Assembly (NCBI GenBank): GCA_905221605.1
Contig: CAJNDS010000143.1
Coordinates: 103,501 to 167,500, forward strand
DNA from: Symbiodinium natans
Taxonomy: Eukaryota > Sar > Dinophyceae > Suessiales > Symbiodiniaceae
Reading direction: 5' to 3'
DNA: 64,000 nucleotides
Position numbers and translations under genes: made by a program. The notes beneath the pieces are model-generated. The model worked only from the letters and a program-made list of their open reading frames with translations, made no database searches and was not told where the DNA came from. This document shows positions 56,280 through 64,000 of this stretch, piece after piece; positions within the stretch are counted from its first letter, which is position 1; every line of letters starts with the position of its first letter.

Positions 56280-57226
56280 TTTCTGGAAGTTCGCAAGTGC
56301 AGGCAACCCAAAGGTCAAATTCGTCAAGGTAACCTAGTGGGCCACTCAGTCGGCCATCGGTCTAACATGTCGAATCATGTCGAATTCAAATTGTGTGTGT
56401 GTGTGTGTGTGTTTTTTGGATCAGGAAGTTCGCCTGGCCGAATGCTTTCGCCCTTGGCAAGTGCCAGGGTGTATCAAGACGTTCCTCGTGGGCCGCAAAG
56501 CTGTTGCACTCCCTCAGGTGACCCCCCTGTCGTGTACGCATCCGGGTTCATGGTCTTATCAGACCTTACTTTGCAGTAAGGCTGCAAAGGTTAGACCTTG
56601 GTATGGCTTAAAGGAAACCCACACGCTTTTGGACCGTGTGACAAGCGTGCCATGTCTGCCGATATCTCCGCCAAGGAAGGTGGACATTCCTGAAGCACGT
56701 ACCCTCGATCTGCCGGAGATGCCTGGGGACCTGCAAGCAGCTTGACTGGATCAGTCACTCTCATACCTTGGCCGCTCGCGGAGCTTCAGCCTTTGAAGTT
56801 CCCTTCCGTTTTCAAGCTGTCCCTCCCAGTCCTTGGGCCTGTGACAAACAGCTTTCGAGAGCACAGGAACCGCAGAAGGTGGCGCCATCACCGACATCTG
56901 CCCTGGGAGGAGGCGAGTCGAGGGCTGTTCAGACTGTTCAGATGGTATTTCTTGAGATCTTGATGGTGTTAGCAGTGTTAGCATGGCACAAGTCTTTCAC
57001 AAACCTGGCCTGCGCAGACTCCCTGCCCACCTTCAAGCCTCCACCGGGTCTGGCTCGCCACCTAGTGCCAGAGGCGGTGCTTGGAGAGCTCAGATGCTAT
57101 GAAAACAAGAGTCAGGATTGGCAGACGAAAAAAGTGCAGTGTGCAAAGCTTCTTTATGCCCACACAGACACGCAGACTGAGGCTCCCAGCCCGACGATGG
57201 CCTCTGTCAGCTCGGCGCTTGCCTGA
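56280..57226 (+). CDS. Exons of an unidentified protein between zinc-finger genes
   Basis: Exons 56280-56328 (FWKFASAGNPKVKFVK, GT donor) and 56425-56517 (EVRLAECFRPWQVPGCIKTF..., CAG|GTGACC) join in phase 0. A later stretch, 56879-57226, is open through VAPSPTSALGGGESRAVQ and FKPPPGLARHLVPEAVLGEL to TGA; a GC donor after LVPE is possible. No family recognised. The Pro/Ser-rich part resembles the linkers ahead of the zinc fingers, so these may be 5' exons of a finger gene whose finger is lost or lies downstream. Confidence 0.4.
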
Positions 57227-57484
57227 GTTAGGGTTTGTACTTCATCTCAGCTTTGCCTACAGTGGTCTTGAACTGCCTCTTACGTAGGGTCGAGGTATTA
57301 GTTTTCACAGCCCCGAACGCCTGCACTGGAGCGGTTCCTTACTTTAAGTGTTAGCTCTCTGAAGTTGATTCTTCATGCACTGCCATGCCTTCCATGTGTT
57401 GGTGTCCAGCGCAACGTTCAGCTCTTAAAGTTGGATGTAGGCTTTCGCTGAGCGTTGAAGGAAGCGTGAAGAAACCCTGTGCAG

Positions 57485-57969
57485 GTAGAGACCCCTGCGA
57501 AGCTCAAGGCGGGGCATGGACGTCGAGTCGTGGGAGTCGCCCGGGATGGATTTCAAGAGGGCTCGGAGTCTGAAACGTTGGTAGATCTAAGCCCAAGCTC
57601 GTCACTACAGATTCCCACGATGAGCGGCCGTTTGTTTCAGCTTTGCCCGCCGAGGCGAAGGCTGAGGGCTACGTGGAGAAGGCAGAGGACCAAATCGAAA
57701 CCTGCCCCCAAGCCCCCGAGCGCACAAACTGCGATGCCTGTTCAGTTGACAAGCTTGCGCCGGGTGCCGGTTCAATGCTGAGACTCCATGTGAGACCCGA
57801 GACCCATAGGAGCTGGGAAGCTCCCTTTTTTGTCCGTGCATCACAGGACACTTCCACCCCGTTGGCTTTGAGCCTCTCAGACATGTCCGTGGCTCAGGGT
57901 TCTGGGCTTTGTGCGTGGTCCTTCTGGTTCAAGAATGCCAAGAAGTGTATCCGAGAGAATGGGCCCTGA
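57485..57969 (+). pseudogene. Partial duplicate of the 5' part of zinc-finger copy 3
   Basis: This matches 60286-60750 closely. Shared exons: VETPAKLK (57485-57508, GC donor), AKAEGYVEK (57655-57681, GC donor) and DTSTPLALSLSDMSVAQG from 57847. Beyond that the sequence diverges (LCAWSFWFKNAKKC..., stop 57967), and the finger exons present in the other copy are absent. From about 58015 it runs into the hairpin-repeat array. LCAWSFW faintly resembles PCAWFWK but has the wrong Cys spacing. I read it as a truncated duplicate; it could still be expressed as a fingerless protein. Confidence 0.55.
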
Positions 57970-58014
57970 TCACTAAGCTGTCACACGATGCGTCTTCCAG
58001 GTTAGCGGGAAAAC

Positions 58015-59580
58015 CGATCAGAAAAGTTGCTGTTCGCAAAAAGTTGCTTTTCGAGAAAACTTCCTTTGCTGGAAAAGCGGCTTTTCGCGGACACCGCGCG
58101 CTCCAACGTCGCGAGAAAAGTAACTTTTCGCAAAAAGTTGTTTTTTTTGAGAAAAGTGGCTTTTCCACAAAAGCGGCTTTTCGCGGATGCTGCGCGCCAA
58201 CGTCGCGAGAAAAGTCACTTTTCGCAAACAGTGGCTTTTCGGGAAAAGTGGCTTTTCGCGGACGCTGCGCGCGCCAACGTCGCGAGAAAAGTGGCTTTTC
58301 GAGAAAAGTGGCTTTTCGAGAATGGTGGCTTTTCAAGGAAAGTGGCTTTTCTAAGATGCTGTGCGCCCCCACGACGCGAGAGAAGTCAATTTACTCAAAA
58401 AAGTGTTGTTCAAGAAAAGTGGCAATATGCCACAAGCAACGCTTTTTCTGAAAGTAGCTTTTCCAGAGACGTCTTGTTACAAACGCTGCGCGCCCCAACG
58501 CCGTGAGAAAAGGCACATTTAGCAAAAAAACCAACACAGCTTTTCGATGCAAGTGGTGTTTCTCGAAGAGCTTTTCGAGAATGGGTGGCTTTTCGGGAGA
58601 AGTAGCTTTTCAGGAAACATAGCTTCTCGAGAACATTCAACGCGTCGGCACGAAGTGACACGGCGCCCACCATTGAAGCAACCAAGAGAACCTCTACACC
58701 TCCCTTCTCCGCTTCTCTGGGCTATGGCACGGCAAGGCACCCACGGCGGCATCTCTACCTGCCTTGAGAATCATAGTAGGGCTGGGGGGGATTGTGGAGT
58801 TCTAGTAGCGGGGTTCACAGCCTGACAGAGTCGCTGTCGAAGATTAAGAGCACCAGGCCCTCGAAATTCTTAGACGATCAGGGATCCACACGCAACGGAC
58901 ACCCTACCTTCTCCAGCTTTCAATGACACTGCTTTCTCCAGCAACTTACTGACAGAACGCCATAAAAAATATATTCGCAAAAAAAGGTCATGGCTTTTCA
59001 CATAAGGTAATTTTATAGAAAGGTAGCTTTTCAGAAAAGCTCTGTTTTTTGCAGAGCATGCGGCGTGACAAAGAACAACTTTCGCGAAACCCGTCTTGTC
59101 AGGAAACAAAGGCAATGTCAGCACGAGTGCCTTTCAAAGACGCTGCACGCGCAGCACCACAAGAAAGATGACTTCTTGGCAACAAGAAAGTGTAACAGGT
59201 AGCTTTACTGCAGAGGTGACTTTTCAGGAACAGTTGCTTTTCGAAAACAATGCGCGCACAGCGCCACGAGAAAAGTCACTTTTCGCAAAAAGTGGCTTTT
59301 CGAAAAAAGTCGCTTTTCGAGAAAAGTGGCTTTTCGCGGACACCGCGCATTCCAACGCCGCCAGACAAGTTACTTTTCGCAAAAAATGGTTTTTTCGAGA
59401 AAAGTGGCAGGGACGCGGCGAGTGCAACGCCGCAAGAAAAGTTATTTTTCGCAAAAAGTGGTTTTTCGAGAAAAGTGGCTTTTCGAGAAAGTGGCTTTTT
59501 CGCCGCGTGCAACACCGCGAGAAAGTTACTTTTCGCAAAAAGTGGCTTTTCGGCTTTTCGGTTCGGGAAAAGGGTTTTTT
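58015..59580. repeat. Hairpin-unit array GAAAAGTGGCTTTTC
   Basis: Dozens of units in which GAAAAG and CTTTTC are reverse complements around TGG, separated by CGCAAAAAG, CGAG or GC-rich spacers such as CGCGGACACCGCGCG and CCAACGTCGCGAG. Dense blocks lie at 58015-58640 and 59220-59580; the middle (58640-59210) is degraded. Frames through it read EKWLFEKSGFS-type cycles on both strands and are not genes. Confidence 0.95.
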
Positions 59581-60285
59581 GCGGAGCCTTTTCCCCGTAA
59601 CGTCACAGACACCCCATACGCCAACACAGCCTGATCAAGGTTGAGTCCCGACGGTTCTGCTGAGGAGACCGGTTGTCTTGCAGGTTCTACTGGTACTCGT
59701 AGGTTGTTGGATGAGGGCCCGCTTCCCGGGGCTTTTGGACATATCGATGACATGCAGGACTGCGTCACACCGTTGAGGCCCAGGGCACATGACCGGTGAT
59801 GACGTGTGAGTTGAGTTTGCAAGTCCTGTTCATCTGAGAGAGCACCACGTCACATGTCGCATTGCTGACCAACCTCCTGTCCCCAGAATTCGAGTGGGCA
59901 CCTGTTTGTGCTGTGCGAGGCTTTCGGACTACATTGGTGCAAAGCCCTTCATACCCAGCTCGGCTCTGGAAGGCTGTGGAATTCAGGAGAATTGGCCACC
60001 AACGTGACACACGTTCTGTTTGAGAAAGGCAGCATTTCGCCATCCAAGACTGCCAAAAACGCAAGTGCAGCTTCTGCAACTAATTCTCCGGAGCGGGTTG
60101 CCAGGTGGCGTCGAGCAGGCATGGCTGGTGGATGCTGGTGGCGTTGGTCGGTTTGCCATTCGTTGAGGTGATAACACGTTCGGGATTGTAGAGGGCCCAG
60201 CGTCGAAAACGACTTGAAATGCTCTGATACGCAAGGTCTACATGAAGGTATGTTTACGTTCGGCAGACTGGACTCTGTTGCGCAG

Positions 60286-62305
60286 GCAGAGACCCCTGCG
60301 AAGCTCAAGGCGGGGCTTGGACGTTCATGGGAGTCGAAGGGGGTTCACGAGTTCACTTCGGCAAGGTCCCGGTGTCGGGCACCGCGGGCTCTGCATTTAA
60401 GAAGGAGTCTGCAACATCTGGTAGATTTATGCCTAAGCATCCTAAGCTCGTCACAGATTCCCAGAATGGGCTGCCGTTTGTTTCAGCTTTGCCCCCGAGG
60501 CGAAGGCTGAGGGCTACGTGGAGAAGGCAGAGGACCAAATCGAAACCTGCCCCCAAGCCCCCGAGCGCACAAACTGCGATGCCTGTTCAGTTGACAAGCT
60601 TGCGCCGGGTGCCGGTTCAATGCTGAGACTCCATGTGAGACCCGAGACCCATAGGAGCTGGGAAGCTCCCTTTTTTGTCCGTGCATCACAGGACACTTCC
60701 ACCCCGATGGCTTTGAGCCTCTCAGACATGTCCGTGGCTCAGGGTTCAGGAGTGAAAGCCTCCTGAGGATCGCCAAGACCTTTCTTCCTGCAGAGAGAGT
60801 CAGTGTGGACAACTGGAAGAATTGCAGAGCTGATCACGAGTGGAAGAGAGCTGCCGAGGCTGAGCCCTGAAGCGGACGAGGACAGCCTCCACTTTCATCT
60901 TCTTGTACTTTTTCTCTACTTGATTCCAAACAACTTTTTTGCAGGACGGCGTCACCCCTTTGAGGCCTTTGCCTGAGAGCTCACGTGCATCCGGCAGATC
61001 ATCAGATTGATCATCAGGTGGTTCCACAGGGGCCCATAGGTGCGATGAATCAGCAACGGCGTGCAAGACTTTTGTTGCCGCCGACGGTGTCGAATGAGGC
61101 TTTCAGATTACATCCCCGAGCCATACATGTTCAGCGTGCCTCTCGAAGGCCTGCGGAGGGGGACTTCCCAAGCTCAGGATTCCTCTACCCAGTAGCTCTC
61201 GTACTGGGAAGTATAGGAAAGTGCTTTGCCAGCTTCTTGCCAGGAGGCGTGGAGCAGGCAAGGCAACTGCTTGTTCGGGTTGTGGAAAGTGTGTTACCTG
61301 CTCATGTCATAAAGTATCATCCAGCCAAACAGTGGATGCAGGCTGACTTGTCCGTTACGTGTTGAGAGGTCACAGTCTTCAGCACCCTCAGCTTGTCTTG
61401 TTGAATGGGGCACTTCTTGCAGAGTAAATCTGACGAGTCACGCTTGGTCTTGGCTTCCACTGCCGACAGGAGGCCCGCGTATTTCCCTCGGAAGGGTCCC
61501 GCCTCCACGGCACTGGGCTTTGTAGGCCCGGGTGACTCTGTGAGAGCTGACGCGCACGAATAGCATCAATCTTCGCTGGCCAATAGGTGGCGAATATGCG
61601 ATTGTGTACATAGCTTACATATCTGCAACTGCCACGACAACCCCAAGCTGCAGCACAATTGCAGAGGTGTTTTTTTTTGCTCTCTTTTCTGCACAGAGGC
61701 CTTGTGCTTGGTTCTGGAAGCCGAAGGCGCTGAGAGTCGCTGCATTCGCTGCAACTTCGTAAGCGAGCTCATTTGAGCGCTCTCTCTCTCTCTCTCTCTC
61801 TCTCTGTCAAATTTAGAGTAGTAGCGCACACACTCTCTCTCTCTCTCTCAAATTTAGGGTAGTGATATCTGATATCTTGGAGTAGTGATTCGCTTCTGTT
61901 CGGACAGGGGTGCGAAAACGGCAAAGAATGCCGCCATTGCCATCTTTGCCCTCAGGCCGAGTGGAAGTTGCTGTGGGGGCTTCCCAATGTGGACATACTG
62001 TTGCAGCTTCTAAAGCAACCTCTTGTGCCTTGCGTACTGTATGGATGGCTAGAAAGATATGGAGCCACCAGCCTGCGCTAGATTGTGAAGATCTGCGTTG
62101 AAGCTGCGCCTTGAAGCTCGTGTCATTTTTGTTCAAGCTAGGCGTGCAGCTCAGAATTTTTCAAAGCGATGAAACCAATACATTCCTGGAATTGGGCATA
62201 AGCTTCTTCTGCTGGTGCCAGGAGGAGATCAAGAATCGCCGCAAGGCGAAGCACTTGATGATGCAGTGTGACCAGCTTCTCGACATTATCTGTGTACCTT
62301 CATGA
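60286..62305 (+). CDS. CCCH-type zinc-finger protein, copy 3 (most complete)
   Basis: Finger exons: 61470-61525 (EARVFPSEGSRLHGTGLC), 61699-61726 (PCAWFWKPK), 61908-61955 (GCENGKECRHCHLCPQ) and 62222-62305 (EEIKNRRKAKHLMMQCDQLL..., stop). Spliced, the motif is CRPCAWFWKPKGC, ENGKECRHCHLCP, then the basic helix EEIKNRRKAKH; ligands C-x8-C-x5-C-x3-H. All three introns start with GC after AG and end AG before G. Upstream exons shared with the 57.5-kb duplicate: AETPAKLK (60286-60309), VPVSGTAGSAFKKESATS (60366-60420, not conserved in the duplicate), AKAEGYVEK (60500-60526) and DTSTPMALSLSDMSVAQGS (60692-60749, GA donor); they do not all join in phase, so exons are missing. RNA binding is likely from the family. 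The finger is certain; the 5' part is less so. Confidence 0.85.
61779..61849. repeat. CT microsatellite in zinc-finger intron
   Basis: Two CTCTCT runs with GTCAAATTTAG / TCAAATTTAG between and after them, inside the intron 61727-61907. Confidence 0.95.
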
Positions 62306-64000
62306 GTGAAGCGTGAACCGCATGTTAACCATCAAACCTCGTTCAGAAGTGTCTAGGAATCTTGTAGTGGAGTCTGTGTGAGGGCATTGTGCCAAGCATG
62401 TCGAGCTGGAACAACGACTGGGCGTGCGGCCAGTTGTACTGCACAATGTCCTTTCTTACAAAGCTACTCCTTTCCTAACCCTTGCGAACCAGGCTGCAAC
62501 TCTCTCTGCCCTGATGAAGATGTATCCAGTTTGTCCTTTTCGTACTGATCGATACAGGGGTTTCCGAAATTTGAGGTGCCTTATTGGGGTCCTGATTATA
62601 AGGGAATCCTACTATTCGGGTCTTTGGGGTCTTTTTCGGGGTCCCATATTTTCGTAGACTCCCTAATGCCATAGCTACAACAGGCAGAATCGAGGCAGGC
62701 TGCTGAGCGGCCAGTGGTCATCCACATCAATAAGGTTGTTGTTTTGCACGCCAACCATACAATTCGCGCAGAGTCAACGAAGGTCAAAAGCATCATGGCA
62801 CGTCCCGCCGGTATCTAGTTTCAATTCGCCGCAGTGAGGCGATGCTCTATGCCAGTTATGGTGATTTCATCATGATACGCACGCTTCCAACGACTTTCCA
62901 CCATGTCGACTTTCACCATTTGCTATGTCGATTCATTCTTCAGCTGCATTCATTCGGATCTCGCAGATTTCGCCCAGGTCGATGGCTTCAAGTTGGAACA
63001 CCATGATGTGGGCCGCACCTTCTCTGCCCATCGCGGCGCAGCCATAATTGGGGCTCCCTCATCGAAGTCCTAGGAAGGGCTAGGGCTGTACGAGTATATT
63101 ACAACATATTGCAGTGTAGATCGAGGAGGGGGGCCTTCAAGTCGAGAATCCAGCAAGCATGGCGGACAGCCGCCTCACCAACCCATGCAAGTGCAGACGG
63201 GTCATCAAGGATCTGTCAATGTGCGACTAGGACAGCACATTCCTTGCCCCGTCTCAACTCTAACTTCACCATCCTCCATCCTATTCGATGGTTTTCCAGA
63301 GACTTTTATCCCGAAACCCTGACCACCCCAAGACTTCTGCAGTGGTGGGGCCACAGAAGTTGGACGCCTCAGGCAGGCAGAGAGCATCAGGGCGAAGGAG
63401 CACTGTAGGGATTTTTCCTCAGCACCGCTGCGCTTTACGTGACATTGACAGGATAGATTTCGCACATGTGTGCGTCGATGCGGGTCGTGAAGTTCAGCAT
63501 GTTCAGAATGTTCAAAAATGCTACGCTCTGCAACTCGCCCAGTTTTTACAGGGGTGGTCTCTGGCTCGCCCGAACTGTTTAAGCCCATCTCGCGCTGGCA
63601 GCGTTCGACTAATACGAATGCCACCCTTGTCAAGTCGCTCGCCTGGCATGACTTCTACGACATGGAGATGACATGTTGCAGTTTCGTTGGTCCATGTAGC
63701 GCAAACCATCATGCTGGGTTGAGGCTCGAATTGACAGGGTGCAAGGACCAGCAAGTCAGCGTGGGTACTGTCACACAGCTTTTGCCTCTTGAAGAGAGTG
63801 AAGCTGAGTGCAGGTAGTGCTTTTGGTTTTGGAGCTGGGCCACCCAAAAGGTTGGATTGACAACGCCCACATCAAGTCGATGAAGGGTCAGCTACAGGGT
63901 GGGCATTCCCAACCAATTTGGTAGACGGGTCGTAAAGATAATACAGCTGCACCTCCGAAGGTGATATTGTGGCATGGTAGGCATGGACATGGTATGACAA
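62306..64000. other. Spacer, one candidate exon
   Basis: A stretch at about 63555-63817 after TTTTACAG reads VVSGSPELFKPISRWQRSTN, then TLVKSLAWHDFYDMEM, and ends LLPLEESEAEC before AGGTAGTGC. It may be an exon of a gene running off the window, but no family is evident. Nothing else is supported. Confidence 0.35.

Noticed and set aside
60491-60500. One-base deletion that seems to frameshift the 60.3-kb copy relative to the 57.5-kb copy
   Set aside because: The difference lies just before an AG|GCG acceptor used in both copies and is most likely intronic.

Overview
This is nuclear DNA of a dinoflagellate, most likely a member of the Symbiodiniaceae or a close relative. The order-level placement is inference. 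The evidence is: (1) genes are cut into many small exons whose introns start with GC or GA as often as, or instead of, GT, and whose acceptors are almost always AG followed by an exonic G; (2) a plastid ferredoxin-NADP reductase carries the bipartite, two-hydrophobic-segment leader typical of peridinin plastids; (3) several zinc-finger genes carry the CxPCAW(F/Y)WKPxGC...CHLCP motif common in dinoflagellates; (4) microsatellites, minisatellites and TTTAGGG-like degenerate repeats fill introns and spacers. No bacterial, organellar, rRNA, tRNA or CRISPR feature was found. Nearly all long uninterrupted ORFs here are translated repeats; the real coding sequence lies in exons of 24-160 bases.

Layout: 1-8.4 kb is gene-poor spacer with telomere-like fragments. 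8.42-13.01 kb holds a complete 19-exon plastid ferredoxin-NADP+ reductase gene (409 codons plus stop). 13.6-18.7 kb is an AT-rich block: a 2.1-kb element with terminal inverted repeats, a second large palindrome, and a complex tandem satellite rich in CCCTAAA/TTTAGGG. 20.4-23.3 kb holds exons of an unidentified gene. 23.7-25.5 kb is an AT-rich island with a GIY-YIG nuclease remnant of giant-virus-like type. 26.4-30.05 kb has exons of a probable coiled-coil protein. 31.38-34.24 kb is a run of five abutting minisatellites. 36.3-37.9 kb is the 3' part of a membrane-protein gene. 41.76-47.72 kb encodes a TPR protein whose C-terminal part looks like the N-terminal domain of the Hsp90 activator Aha1. 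50.6 kb may hold a small acidic protein gene. 53.2-62.3 kb is a cluster of zinc-finger genes, including a partial duplicate separated from its partner by a hairpin-repeat array.

Every gene I can support reads on the + strand, as expected for the long unidirectional gene arrays of dinoflagellates. Exon boundaries were worked out by hand from reading frame and splice sites. The ferredoxin-NADP reductase model is the most secure: its 19 exons total 1,230 bases and match the family end to end.
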